NCBI RefSeq assembly: GCF_042675645.1
Contig: NZ_JBHTJH010000010.1
Location: 238,125 to 302,124, forward strand
Origin: Sungkyunkwania multivorans
Lineage (GTDB): Bacteria; Bacteroidota; Bacteroidia; Flavobacteriales; Flavobacteriaceae
Length of the DNA: 64,000 bases
Reading direction: 5' to 3'
The notes under the pieces are model-generated. The model had not been told where the DNA came from and did not search any database. It worked only from the letters and a program-made list of their open reading frames with translations. Shown here piece by piece: positions 1-8,522 of the stretch. The position numbers and the translations under genes are program-made. Positions within the stretch are counted from its first letter, which is position 1. Each line of letters opens with the position of its first letter.

Positions 1-1111
1 CATGTCTGATCAGCATATTTTGACGAAGGGTAAAACGCAATTCGTTGGCTGCATAGGTCTTTACCAAATTAGCCAGCTTTCTAGCTTTGTCGGTATAAAA
101 ATCTCCAAGCGGCACACGAATTCCAATGGCGTAAAAACCTTCTTGTTTTTGAGGAATGACATTGGTGGTCTTCCACGCGTCATAGGCTTCCATATCCTTC
201 AATACGGTATTTGGAACTTCAATGCCTGTTTCTAAGAGATCAATTAGGCCTTCCGATACCGGAATCTCATAGCTATGTGTCGATAGCGCCTTCTGCTCTT
301 CTTCGACCAGCTTTATGAAAGCTTCGAGACCAATATCCTTTATCAGGAATTTCATTCTTGCTTTTTGACGACGAGAACGTTCGCCGTGGCGATCAAAGAT
401 CCGTAAAACACCCTCGGTCAAAGGAATGATCTTTTCCGCTTCGATGAACTCATACAAGACATCTGCATGTCTTGGCTGAGAACCGAGTCCTCCACCGAGC
501 ATCACTTTAAAGCCGCGTTTCCCATCTTTTAACTTGGGAATGAATCCAAGATCGTGAATATAGCTCAATGCAGTATCTTTTTCAGAAGAAGAAAAGGAGA
601 TCTTGAACTTTCGTCCCATCTCCTGATTCACGGGATTCCGCAGGAAAAACTGAAACATCGCATGCGCATAGGGTGAGACATCAAAGGGTTCTTCGGGATT
701 GATTCCCGCATCTTCACTGGCGGTGATATTCCTCACCGTATTTCCACAGGCTTCACGCAGCGTCACATCATCCTTTTCAAGTTGTGCCCAAAGCTCAGGT
801 GTTCGGTCCAGACTCACATGATGAATTTGAATGTCCTGCCGAGTGGTGATGTGCAATCTTCCAGTCGAATACTCGTCAGAGACCTCCGAAATACGAAGCA
901 ACTGATCACCCGTTACTTTACCATAGGGAATCTTGATGCGGATCATCTGAACGCCAGGCTGACGTTGTCCATACACACCTCTTGCCAATCGTAGGCTTCG
1001 GAACTTCTCTTCGTCTACTTTTCCCTCTTTAAAAAGATGGATCTTTCTTTCTAATTCTAGGATGTCTTTCTCAACAACTGGATTTTCTATTTCGGTTCTA
1101 AAACTTTGCAT
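1..1111 (-). CDS. Sulfite/nitrite reductase hemoprotein (HEPN family), N-terminal part, cut by window edge
   Basis: Translating the minus strand from the ATG at 1111 gives an open frame of 370 codons that runs off the left edge. It carries the ferredoxin-like half domain of sulfite/nitrite reductases, with GVYGQRQPGVQMIRIKIP, then TGRLHITTRQDIQIHHV and EACGNTVRNITASEDAG (substrate and siroheme pocket arginines and lysines). The second ferredoxin-like repeat begins near the edge (RLTLRQN-like, read as LRFTLRQNMLIRH). The Cys residues that bind the 4Fe-4S cluster and siroheme lie in the C-terminal half and are not in the window. Role by family: six-electron reduction of sulfite to sulfide in the cytoplasm. 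It is last in a minus-strand sulfur block, so sulfite is the likelier substrate than nitrite. A purine-rich stretch precedes the ATG. Confidence 0.9.
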   Translation of the reverse strand, partial: MQSFRTEIENPVVEKDILELERKIHLFKEGKVDEEKFRSLRLARGVYGQRQPGVQMIRIKIPYGKVTGDQLLRISEVSDEYSTGRLHITTRQDIQIHHVSLDRTPELWAQLEKDDVTLREACGNTVRNITASEDAGINPEEPFDVSPYAHAMFQFFLRNPVNQEMGRKFKISFSSSEKDTALSYIHDLGFIPKLKDGKRGFKVMLGGGLGSQPRHADVLYEFIEAEKIIPLTEGVLRIFDRHGERSRRQKARMKFLIKDIGLEAFIKLVEEEQKALSTHSYEIPVSEGLIDLLETGIEVPNTVLKDMEAYDAWKTTNVIPQKQEGFYAIGIRVPLGDFYTDKARKLANLVKTYAANELRFTLRQNMLIRH

Positions 1112-1157
1112 GGCCTCTTCCTATCCCCTCTAAAGGAGGAGAACTTTTTATTAAACA

Positions 1158-1418
1158 TTATTTTAAACGATTCCAAACACGTTCGTGCAGGTAATACAAC
1201 AGCATTTTACTTCCAAGTTCTATGGAGCCAATTGAAAAGGCTACATCCAACTTTCCTGTAAGCAGCCATGAAATGGCGATGGTATCCATGGTACCGATGA
1301 CTCGCCAGCTGATGGTCTTTAATAGGCTTCTTTTGGCACTGTCCCTAGATTTGGCAGCAGCCATCACTTCTTTTTCCTTTTTAATATCTTGTTGTAAAAC
1401 GATGCTATCGATGATCAT
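1158..1418 (-). CDS. DUF2061 small membrane protein
   Basis: An 86-residue protein. After a charged N-terminus it shows KRSLLKTISWRVIGTMDTI followed by a hydrophobic stretch and IELGSKMLLYYLHERVWN, the signature of DUF2061, a short membrane protein family. Two hydrophobic segments are visible at about residues 39-55 and 59-75. Its biochemical role is unknown; in many genomes the family lies beside sulfate-assimilation genes or fused to APS kinase (from memory), which fits its place just upstream of the sulfite reductase. The ATG at 1418 is used here; an internal ATG at 1364 (MAAAKSRDS) gives a length closer to the usual family size and is a fair alternative. Confidence 0.8.
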   Translation of the reverse strand: MIIDSIVLQQDIKKEKEVMAAAKSRDSAKRSLLKTISWRVIGTMDTIAISWLLTGKLDVAFSIGSIELGSKMLLYYLHERVWNRLK

Positions 1419-1560
1419 ATTTATATTTTACTATTAATCTATAGATTTAGTAGATTATTCAAATGTAGTCTTTATTTCTTTAGATTCTTACAGCTTTTAA
1501 AAAAATTAACTAATTCTCAATGAGAGTGGATTAAAATAACAGAAGTATAATATCGAATCC

Positions 1561-2781
1561 CTAAATTTTCGAAATTTCCAATGCCTGACCTAAATCTTTG
1601 ATCACATCATCAACATGTTCCAATCCGACCGAGACCCGGACGAGTCCGTCTGTAATACCCACTTCACCTCTATCCTCCTCAGAAAGTTTGCTATGCGTCG
1701 TCGATGCAGGATGCGTAACGATCGTCCGGCTGTCACCCAAATTAGCAGATAAGGAACACAGTTGAACATTGTTCAAAAACTTTCTTCCAGCCTCTATACC
1801 ACTCTTTATTTCGAAGGAAATGATATTACCGCCTTGGCGCATCTGTTTTTTCGCAATTTCATATTGTGGATGCGATCTCAAGAAGGGATACTTTACCCAA
1901 TTCACACACTCGTGTTCCTCTAAGAATTGAGCAATTTTCATTGCATTCTCGCAATGCCTGTCTACGCGCACCGCCAAGGTCTCTAAACTTTTTGAAAGCA
2001 CCCATGCGTTGAATGGTGATAGCGCAGGACCGGTATTTCTGCTGAAAAGATAGATCTCCCGAATCAAATCAGCTTTTCCGACGGTAGCCCCTCCTAAGAC
2101 CCTACCTTGCCCATCGATCAGTTTGGTCGCGGAATGGATCACCAGATCCGCCCCATATTTTATGGGATTCTGTAAATAGGGGGTGGCGAAGCAGTTATCG
2201 ATGATCAACAGCAGGCCATGTTTTTTTGCAATCGATCCAAGCCTTTCTAGATCGATGATATCGACGCCAGGATTCGTCGGCGATTCGGCATAGATCACTT
2301 TTGTGTTTTCTTGAATGAGATCGTCTATGGTATCGATCTCATCGACCTTAAAGTAGGTCGTATCTATCTGCCACCTTGGTAGATACTTAGTAAATAAGGT
2401 ATGTGTAGACCCAAAGACCGAACGCGCCGACAAAATATGGTCGCCACTGTTCAGCAAGGCGGCAAAGGTGGAGAAAACCGCACTCATCCCTGTTGCGAAG
2501 GCATAACCAGCTTCAGCTCCTTCCAGTTTACATATTTTTTCTACGAACTCACTTGTGTTCGGATTGGTAAAACGGCTGTAGATGTTACGGTCCTTTTCCT
2601 CGGTAAAGGAGGCGCGCATCTCTTCGGCATCCTCAAATACAAAGCTGGACGTAAGATATAAGGGAGTCGAATGCTCTTGAAATTGTGAGCGCTCATTCTG
2701 GGTCCTTATGGCGGTTGTTTCGAAGTTCAGCCCCTGTTCATCTCCAACGAAGGTTCTGCTATTTTTCAATCGTTTGTCCAT
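1561..2781 (-). CDS. metZ: O-succinylhomoserine sulfhydrylase-like PLP enzyme (MetZ type)
   Basis: A 406-residue Cys/Met-metabolism PLP enzyme (fold type I). Seen: YSRFTNPNTSEFVEKICKLE near residues 70-90, the GMSAVFST phosphate-binding turn, the IIDNCFATPYLQNP aspartate loop, and the PLP lysine in SATKLIDGQGRVLGG. The LIDGQGR string after the lysine is typical of MetZ rather than MetB/MetC. Expected reaction: O-succinyl- (or O-acetyl-) homoserine plus sulfide to homocysteine. Its start overlaps the 3' end of the OsmC gene by 23 bp, so the two are translationally linked. A second sulfhydrylase (MetY) sits in the same block, so the acyl donor used by this one is uncertain. Confidence 0.88.
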   Translation of the reverse strand: MDKRLKNSRTFVGDEQGLNFETTAIRTQNERSQFQEHSTPLYLTSSFVFEDAEEMRASFTEEKDRNIYSRFTNPNTSEFVEKICKLEGAEAGYAFATGMSAVFSTFAALLNSGDHILSARSVFGSTHTLFTKYLPRWQIDTTYFKVDEIDTIDDLIQENTKVIYAESPTNPGVDIIDLERLGSIAKKHGLLLIIDNCFATPYLQNPIKYGADLVIHSATKLIDGQGRVLGGATVGKADLIREIYLFSRNTGPALSPFNAWVLSKSLETLAVRVDRHCENAMKIAQFLEEHECVNWVKYPFLRSHPQYEIAKKQMRQGGNIISFEIKSGIEAGRKFLNNVQLCSLSANLGDSRTIVTHPASTTHSKLSEEDRGEVGITDGLVRVSVGLEHVDDVIKDLGQALEISKI

Positions 2782-3187
2782 TAAGATTTACATTGTAATG
2801 AATGGTTGCGGTAGGCTCTATGGTTTTGGAGACAGAACAATATTTTTCAAAAGAGAGTTGGGCAGCGCGATAGGCCTTTTCAGGAGTGATCTGTCCTTCC
2901 AGTGAAATGGTAACATGGATATCTTTAAAGGGCTTCGCACCATCCACTTCCACCCTATCCCCAACGACCTCTGCCTTATAACTTGTAATTTCTTGACGCT
3001 GTTTTTTAAGTATTGAGACGACATCGATGGCACTGCAACCAACAACCCCCATCAAAAGCAATTCCATGGGGCTAGGGCCCTCGGCCTTTTCTCCTTTTGC
3101 TTTGTGATCTATGTAGACCACATGTCCCCGGTCATTTTTTGTTTCGAAGTGGAAATCGTTGTCCTTTCGTTCTAGTGTGATTTTCAT
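2759..3187 (-). CDS. OsmC family peroxiredoxin-like protein
   Basis: A 142-residue protein with the OsmC/Ohr fold signature: SPMELLLMGVVGCSAIDVVSILKKQ contains the first reactive Cys, and FEKYCSVSKTI the second, as in the peroxide-reducing OsmC family. The N-terminal strand region (DFHFETKNDRGHVVYID) fits YhfA-like OsmC proteins. The likely role is thiol-dependent reduction of peroxides or handling of a reactive sulfur species, in the cytoplasm. It lies 4 bp after the homoserine dehydrogenase gene and overlaps metZ by 23 bp, so it is co-transcribed with methionine synthesis genes. The substrate is not predictable from sequence. Confidence 0.9.
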   Translation of the reverse strand: MKITLERKDNDFHFETKNDRGHVVYIDHKAKGEKAEGPSPMELLLMGVVGCSAIDVVSILKKQRQEITSYKAEVVGDRVEVDGAKPFKDIHVTISLEGQITPEKAYRAAQLSFEKYCSVSKTIEPTATIHYNVNLNGQTIEK

Positions 3188-3191
3188 ATCT

Positions 3192-4313
3192 CTAAATTAA
3201 ATTCTCCGCTAATTTAACGATATCCCCCAGTACCCCACGTGCGGTGACCTCTTTACCCGCGCCGGCACCTTGAATGACCAAAGGCTGCTTTTTATAAGAA
3301 TCCGAGTATATCTCTATTAAGGAGTCGGCTCCCTTGAGTTGGCCTAAGGGAGAATCTGCAGGTGTGGACACCAATTTAACATCCAATCGCTCTTCTGTGA
3401 CGGATAATTCTCCCACATATCTTAATACATGCCCTTTTGCCTGTTGATTCTTTTTATTTTCAAAGGTCGGGTTCAGCTCATCGATTCTTCGTTTAAATTC
3501 GTTGACACTTGTCTTTCCATTCAATTGTGTTGGAATGAGTGAATCTACCTTGACGTCTTCGAATTCGCGTTTCAGGTCCAGTTCGCGTGCCAAGATCAAT
3601 AATTTTCGTGCCACATCATTTCCAGAGAGATCCTCACGAGCATCAGGTTCGGTATACCCATTTTCTGAAGCCTCCTTTAAGATGTCGGCAAAGGATTTTT
3701 CTTCTGCCGAAAAACGATTGAAAATATAACTCAATGACCCAGAAAAAACGCCTCTTATTCTGGTGATGCGTTCGCCCGAATCGTGCAAATTCTTGATGGT
3801 CTCTATCACAGGGAGGCCAGCGCCAACATTGGTCTCGTACAAGAATCTTCTATGATGCTTTTTTAGAGTATCACGAAGTTTGGTGTAAAACGCAACATCG
3901 AGCGTATTGGCAATTTTATTCGCCGATACAATATGAAAACCATTTTCTATCAAGCTGAAATATTCACCGACTAGATCCGCACTCGCTGTAGCATCAACGG
4001 CAATGAGGTTTTTCAGTTCATTCTCTTTTACAAATTTGAAGATATCTTGAATAAACTGTGGAAACCCGAATGATTTAAAACCAGCTTCCCATCCTTTTTC
4101 GGCATTGGGCTTTGCGAAAAACGCCGTATTAGAATTGGCGATGACCGGAATATGAATTTGCAGCCCTTTGGCAAGAAATCTAGGTTGCGCCTCTTCGATT
4201 TGTTTTATAAGAGTGCCTCCTACATTCCCTATTCCGAAAAGAACAATATTGATGGTCTTAGGCCCTCTGTTCCCCGATGGCGTCATCACGTCTTTACTTT
4301 CTGAATATTTCAT
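3192..4313 (-). CDS. Homoserine dehydrogenase
   Basis: A 373-residue protein with an N-terminal Rossmann motif (NIVLFGIGNVGGTLI, about residues 21-35), then VDATASADLV, SANKIANTLD, the TNVGAGLPVI substrate-loop motif and GVFSGSLSYIFNRF. These are the hallmarks of the homoserine dehydrogenase catalytic domain, resembling the C-terminal half of ThrA/MetL fusions but free-standing here. It reduces aspartate semialdehyde to homoserine with NAD(P)H. It has no aspartokinase domain and no C-terminal ACT domain, so feedback control by threonine is not apparent. It starts 42 bp after metX ends on the same strand, giving the order metX, hom, osmC, metZ. Confidence 0.92.
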   Translation of the reverse strand: MKYSESKDVMTPSGNRGPKTINIVLFGIGNVGGTLIKQIEEAQPRFLAKGLQIHIPVIANSNTAFFAKPNAEKGWEAGFKSFGFPQFIQDIFKFVKENELKNLIAVDATASADLVGEYFSLIENGFHIVSANKIANTLDVAFYTKLRDTLKKHHRRFLYETNVGAGLPVIETIKNLHDSGERITRIRGVFSGSLSYIFNRFSAEEKSFADILKEASENGYTEPDAREDLSGNDVARKLLILARELDLKREFEDVKVDSLIPTQLNGKTSVNEFKRRIDELNPTFENKKNQQAKGHVLRYVGELSVTEERLDVKLVSTPADSPLGQLKGADSLIEIYSDSYKKQPLVIQGAGAGKEVTARGVLGDIVKLAENLI

Positions 4314-4355
4314 TTTCGTTTGAATTCTGATTTATCAATTCGATGCTCGTTCACC

Positions 4356-5357
4356 TTAGGCCACCGAAATCTGGCGGTTATCTTTATAATTCTCATTTCT
4401 GAACACTTCAGTTAACAATTGCTCTAATTGCTCAAACTCAATGAGGAAAGCATCATGCCCGTGCACCGATCGAATCTCTTTATAAAACACATTATCTTTT
4501 ACTTTGGACAGTGCCGTCAACGTTTCTTTATTCTCCTTTGCAGTAAAAAAAAGGTCGGTATCCACCGCTACGATGTATATATTGGATTGGATCCTCGATG
4601 CAATTTCTAAAAAAGACTCCCTGCCTCGAGAAATATCGATGGTCGCCAAGAGCTGATTGAGCAATTTATAGGATGAAAGTTGAAAACGTTGCTTTAGCTT
4701 TTTGCCATGATGTAACAACCAGCTTTCTATGTTGAACATATTCAAATCGATATTGGTCGTACGATTGAAGCGTTCGCGAAATGATTCGGGTGTGCGATAA
4801 CAAAGCATGGCATGTACCCTTGCATCGTGTACAGGATTCGAGGAATTGTTCAAGATAAGATCTTGTACCAAACAGTTGGCGATCAGCCAATCTGTAGATT
4901 TCCAATCGGAAGCGATGGGAATTAAATTTTCTATCAATGTTGGCCTTAATGCAGCTAGCTCCCAAGCAATTCCACCACCGACCGAACCACCGATAGCGGC
5001 GTATAACTTTTTGATCTGTAACTGCTCGACCCCTAATGCAAAGATGCGAGCGACATCTCTGGCGTTAAAGTCTTTGTAGGACTTTACAAGAAAGTCATCA
5101 AAGCCATTACCAGGAACGTTGAACGCCAGAATGGAATAGTCGTTTGTATCGATGAGTTTGCCTTCCCCGATGATGTCTTTCCACCATCCCGATTCGCCGG
5201 CGACCTCGGAATTTCCCGTTAAGGCATGATTTACTAAAACCACTGGAGCATCCATTAATCGTCTGCCAAAGACTTGGTAGGATAATGGAATCTCCACGTA
5301 GTCGACCCCACTTTCGGTTTTAAAGTTTTTTATCTTGATATGTTGAAGCTCAGTCAT
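4356..5357 (-). CDS. metX: Homoserine O-acyltransferase, alpha/beta-hydrolase type (MetX-like)
   Basis: A 333-residue alpha/beta hydrolase. LVNHALTGNSEVAGESGWW, the nucleophile elbow AIGGSVGGGIAWE (Ser125), a C-terminal VDTDLFFT (catalytic Asp) and SVHGHDAFLIE (catalytic His) match the MetX homoserine acetyltransferase family. It acylates homoserine to give the substrate of MetY/MetZ. Some MetX-type enzymes use succinyl-CoA, and both an acetyl-type (MetY) and a succinyl-type (MetZ) sulfhydrylase are present here, so the acyl group should not be assumed. It follows metY after a 96-bp gap that holds an inverted repeat. Confidence 0.88.
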   Translation of the reverse strand: MTELQHIKIKNFKTESGVDYVEIPLSYQVFGRRLMDAPVVLVNHALTGNSEVAGESGWWKDIIGEGKLIDTNDYSILAFNVPGNGFDDFLVKSYKDFNARDVARIFALGVEQLQIKKLYAAIGGSVGGGIAWELAALRPTLIENLIPIASDWKSTDWLIANCLVQDLILNNSSNPVHDARVHAMLCYRTPESFRERFNRTTNIDLNMFNIESWLLHHGKKLKQRFQLSSYKLLNQLLATIDISRGRESFLEIASRIQSNIYIVAVDTDLFFTAKENKETLTALSKVKDNVFYKEIRSVHGHDAFLIEFEQLEQLLTEVFRNENYKDNRQISVA

Positions 5358-5390
5358 ACTTAACTTATATTCACTTTACTTTTTTCTGAG

Positions 5391-5420
5391 ACCTACAAGG
5401 TTCTGGAAACCTTGCAGGTC
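5391..5420. repeat. Short inverted repeat between metY and metX
   Basis: The arms ACCTACAAGGTT and AACCTTGCAGGT pair over 12 positions with one mismatch around a short loop (CTGGA region). On the transcribed minus strand it is followed by an A-rich stretch rather than a U run, so it is not a normal intrinsic terminator. It may be an mRNA-processing or stabilising hairpin, or a copy of a dispersed intergenic palindrome of the kind seen again at 12053-12080. Confidence 0.6.
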
Positions 5421-5453
5421 TTGTAAAAATCTTTGCGGGTCCTATCAATCGAA

Positions 5454-6746
5454 TTATGCAAATACCGACCGATCTATTTTGGCGAAGGCAGCGGTAAGGT
5501 CGGACTTCAAATCCTCTATATCCTCGAGGCCTACTGAGAGACGTATGAGATCTTTCGTCACTCCTGTTGACTCTTGGGAGGCGTCATTCAGCTGTTGATG
5601 GGTAGTACTTGCAGGATGGATGATCAACGACTTGGTATCTCCGATATTTGCCAACAAGGAGAAAATCTTCGTCTCGTTAGCAACCGTCTTAGCGGATTCG
5701 AATCCACCTTTTACACCAAAAGTGACAATTCCACTTTGCCCTTTTGGCAAGTATCTCTCAGACAATTTTTTGTATTTACTGCTTTCCAGTCCAGGATAAT
5801 TGACCCATGACACTTCTTTTTGCTGCTCCAGCCATTTTGCAAGCGACAATGCATTCTCACTATGCTTTTTGATACGGACCTCCAAGGTTTCAAGGCCTTG
5901 TAGAATCTGAAATGCATTAAAAGGGCTTAGCGCTCCACCATAATCTCTAAGTCCTTCAATCCTTACTTTAGCAATAAATGCTGCAGGACCGAGCACCTCG
6001 TGATACACCAGTCCATGATAACCTGGCGACGGTTCAGTGAATTCTGGAAATTTACCATTTCCATAATCAAAGGTTCCAGCATCGATGATGACGCCCCCGA
6101 GCGACGTTCCGTTTCCTCCGATATATTTTGTCAATGAATGGATCACAATATTTGCCCCATATTCGATCGGGTTTAACAAAGCAGGCGTTGCCACAGTATT
6201 ATCAACGATGAGTGGCACTTTGAATGCTTTGGCCTCGTCAGCTATTCCTTGAAGGTCTAAAACGTCAAGTTTTGGATTCCCTAGCGATTCTATAAAGAAA
6301 ACTCTGGTATTCTCTTGTGCCGCCTTTCTAAAGTTTGCTGGGTCGGAAGGGTCCACAAAAGTGGTGGTGATACCCAGTCTCGGTAAGGTATTACTCAGTA
6401 AATTATAGGTTCCTCCGTACAAACTGCTAGATGCCACAATATGGTCTCCAGTTCTTAACAATGTTAAGAGTGCCGTGGAGATAGCGGCTGTCCCTGAAGC
6501 CGTAACGACGGCGGCGATCCCACCTTCTAAAGTGGCCAAGCGCTGTTCTAGAACATCGTTTGTTGGGTTGTTCAATCTAGTGTATATAAATCCCGGTTGG
6601 GAAAGATTGAATAGATTGGCAGCGTGGTCCGCATCGTCAAAAACATAGGAGGTGGTTTGATAGATCGGTACAGCTCGCGTTCCTCCATTCTTGGTTACAT
6701 CATGGCCTGCATGCAATGCATTGGTCGAAAATTTCTGGTCACTCAT
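5454..6746 (-). CDS. metY: O-acetylhomoserine aminocarboxypropyltransferase (MetY)
   Basis: A 430-residue Cys/Met PLP enzyme, longer than metZ by the insertion typical of MetY. Seen: FIYTRLNNPTNDVLEQRLATLEGG, TASGTAAISTALLTL, FIESLGNPKLDV, VDNTVATPALLNP, and the PLP lysine in VIHSLTKYIGGNGTSLGGVI. The YHGLVYHEVLGPAAFIAKVR segment is the MetY insertion. It makes homocysteine from O-acetylhomoserine and sulfide. It is the first gene of the minus-strand unit metY-metX-hom-osmC-metZ and sits behind a SAM-I riboswitch, so the unit should be repressed when SAM is plentiful. Confidence 0.93.
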   Translation of the reverse strand: MSDQKFSTNALHAGHDVTKNGGTRAVPIYQTTSYVFDDADHAANLFNLSQPGFIYTRLNNPTNDVLEQRLATLEGGIAAVVTASGTAAISTALLTLLRTGDHIVASSSLYGGTYNLLSNTLPRLGITTTFVDPSDPANFRKAAQENTRVFFIESLGNPKLDVLDLQGIADEAKAFKVPLIVDNTVATPALLNPIEYGANIVIHSLTKYIGGNGTSLGGVIIDAGTFDYGNGKFPEFTEPSPGYHGLVYHEVLGPAAFIAKVRIEGLRDYGGALSPFNAFQILQGLETLEVRIKKHSENALSLAKWLEQQKEVSWVNYPGLESSKYKKLSERYLPKGQSGIVTFGVKGGFESAKTVANETKIFSLLANIGDTKSLIIHPASTTHQQLNDASQESTGVTKDLIRLSVGLEDIEDLKSDLTAAFAKIDRSVFA

Positions 6747-6829
6747 GGTTCTTTCTTTAGTGTTAAATAAATCTTTGTTAGCCTCAGCATACGGCTGAAT
6801 ATTGATCGATTAACAAGAAAAGTGAGTGA

Positions 6830-6856
6830 ACGAAAGCGTTGAAGTGTTGCTTTCGC
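6830..6856 (-). promoter_or_regulatory. Hairpin of the SAM-I expression platform
   Basis: On the minus strand GCGAAAGC pairs with GCTTTCGT over 8 bp (one G-U) around an 11-nt loop that includes CTTCAA. The strand 3' of it is only moderately U-rich, so it is a weak terminator by the usual rules. The stretch CTTCAACG in the loop and 3' arm is exactly complementary to CGTTGAAG inside the aptamer (6928-6935). A smaller hairpin, TCAGC-CGTAT-GCTGA (6784-6798), follows before the metY ATG. Confidence 0.55.
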
Positions 6857-6857
6857 G

Positions 6858-6966
6858 GGTTATCTGTCCTTGCAGTATGCAAGGTAGAATGTAGCACCTT
6901 CATTGGTTACCCAAAGGGTTGCTAAGGCTTCAACGGGTCTATTCCCTCTGCCTTTCTTGATAACAA
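6858..6966 (-). ncRNA. SAM-I (S-box) riboswitch upstream of metY
   Basis: The minus strand reads TTATCAAGAAAGGCAGAGGG, then AATAGACCCGTTGAAGCC, TTAGCAACCCT, AGGTGCTACATTCTACC and a closing AGATAA. These are the conserved S-box blocks: P1 (TTATC/GATAA), the kink-turn region GAAGCC, AGCAACC and GGTGCTA. The family binds S-adenosylmethionine and lowers expression of methionine genes. The aptamer ends about 110 nt before the metY start codon, leaving room for the expression platform described at 6830-6856. Confidence 0.93.
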
Positions 6967-7073
6967 TTCAATAAAATTTAGAACTTTTGTCTTTTCAAAG
7001 ATTCAGAAATAAAAATTTAATATCCAAGTCTTTATCCTTAAAATCTACTTTTTTAATAGATTGATAATAATCG

Positions 7074-7111
7074 GGCGGGATAATTTTTAAATCGACAATA
7101 AGTATCCCGCC
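7074..7111. terminator. Inverted repeat downstream of metK, probable terminator
   Basis: GGCGGGATA (7074-7082) and TATCCCGCC (7103-7111) form a perfect 9-bp stem with a 20-nt loop just after metK ends. On the minus strand it is followed by an AT-rich segment (CGATTATTATC) without a clean U run; on the plus strand it is followed by TTTTGG. It most likely ends metK transcription upstream of the metY riboswitch leader. Confidence 0.55.
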
Positions 7112-7174
7112 TTTTGGTTTCTCTGCCTTCGCATAGGGTAGGAACTCTTTTAAAAGAGCAGCATATTCAAAGTA

Positions 7175-8434
7175 TTAAAGCCCAAATACCTCTTTTACCT
7201 TTTCGACATAATCCAACTTCTCCCAGGTGAAAAGCTCTACCTTCTTTTCCACACGCCCAGCATTGTTATAGGGTGATTCGAATGTCTTGGTGACTATTCG
7301 CGGTTCTTTTCCAACATGGCCATAGGCCGCCGTCTCCAGGTATATCGGATTGCGGAGTTTCAATCGTTCCTCGATTGCGAATGGTCGCATATCAAAAAGC
7401 TGGGAGACTTTCTTTGCTATCTCTCCATCGTTCAGGTCCACATTCGCCGTTCCATAGGTATCGATAAAGATCGAAGTAGGCTCAACAACCCCAATCGCAT
7501 AACTCACTTGTACCAGAACCTCATCTGCGACACCAGCTGCTACTAGATTCTTAGCAATATGACGTGCTGCATAGGCCGCGCTCCTATCTACTTTACTCGG
7601 ATCTTTTCCACTAAAGGCACCGCCGCCGTGCGCTCCTTTTCCTCCATAGGTGTCAACGATGATCTTACGACCGGTCAATCCTGTATCGCCATGCGGACCA
7701 CCAATTACAAATTTTCCTGTAGGATTGATGTGGTAGCTGATATTCTCATTGAACAATTTTTGGACATAATCTGGCAATTGTGCTACGACCTTTGGTATCA
7801 AAATATTGATAATATCTTCTTTGATCTTCGCCAACATTGCCTCTTCGGCATCAAAATCGTCATGCTGGGTAGAGACAACGATCGTATCGATGCGCTGGGG
7901 CATATTGTCGTCGCTATACTCGATAGTTACCTGCGCCTTTGCATCCGGTCTCAAGTAATCGATCTCCTTTCCTTCGCGACGAAGATCAGCCAGAACTTGT
8001 AGTATTTTATGAGAGATATCCAATGCCAATGGCATGTAGTTATGCGTCTCCTTAGTGGCATAGCCAAACATCATTCCTTGGTCACCAGCTCCTTGCTCTT
8101 CTTTGGTCGCGCGATCAACCCCTTGGTTAATGTCCTGTGATTGTTCGTGAATCAGTGAGATCACCCCACAAGAGTCACCACTAAATTTATACTCTCCTTT
8201 GGTATACCCGATATTATTGATCACTTCGCGAGCAATATTTTGAACATCCAAATAGGTGTTGCTCTTTACTTCTCCTGCCAATACTACTTGGCCCGTTGTC
8301 ACTAAAGTTTCACAAGCCACCTTACTATCTGGGTCAAATGCCAAAAAGTTGTCCAATAATGCGTCACTGATCTGGTCTGCAACCTTATCTGGATGTCCTT
8401 CGCTTACGGATTCGGACGTAAACAAATATGCCAT
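7175..8434 (-). CDS. metK: S-adenosylmethionine synthetase
   Basis: A 419-residue MetK. N-terminal FTSESVSEGHPDKVADQISD carries the ATP-binding His and Asp. GAGDQGMMFGYATKET is the family hexapeptide region, and GGPHGDTGLTGRKIIVDTYGG followed by GGGAFSGKDPSKVDRSAAY is the second diagnostic block (P-loop-like lysines). It forms SAM from methionine and ATP in the cytoplasm. It is transcribed on its own, separated from metY by a terminator-like repeat, and its leader holds a SAM-II-class aptamer, so the enzyme is probably controlled by its own product. Confidence 0.97.
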   Translation of the reverse strand: MAYLFTSESVSEGHPDKVADQISDALLDNFLAFDPDSKVACETLVTTGQVVLAGEVKSNTYLDVQNIAREVINNIGYTKGEYKFSGDSCGVISLIHEQSQDINQGVDRATKEEQGAGDQGMMFGYATKETHNYMPLALDISHKILQVLADLRREGKEIDYLRPDAKAQVTIEYSDDNMPQRIDTIVVSTQHDDFDAEEAMLAKIKEDIINILIPKVVAQLPDYVQKLFNENISYHINPTGKFVIGGPHGDTGLTGRKIIVDTYGGKGAHGGGAFSGKDPSKVDRSAAYAARHIAKNLVAAGVADEVLVQVSYAIGVVEPTSIFIDTYGTANVDLNDGEIAKKVSQLFDMRPFAIEERLKLRNPIYLETAAYGHVGKEPRIVTKTFESPYNNAGRVEKKVELFTWEKLDYVEKVKEVFGL

Positions 8435-8522
8435 AGTCTAATTTCTAAATTTTAAGGAGAGATTTGACGATGCGTGTAAAAAGTGCTTACAGGTCTCGAG
8501 TAGAGAAACTGAAATAAATTCA

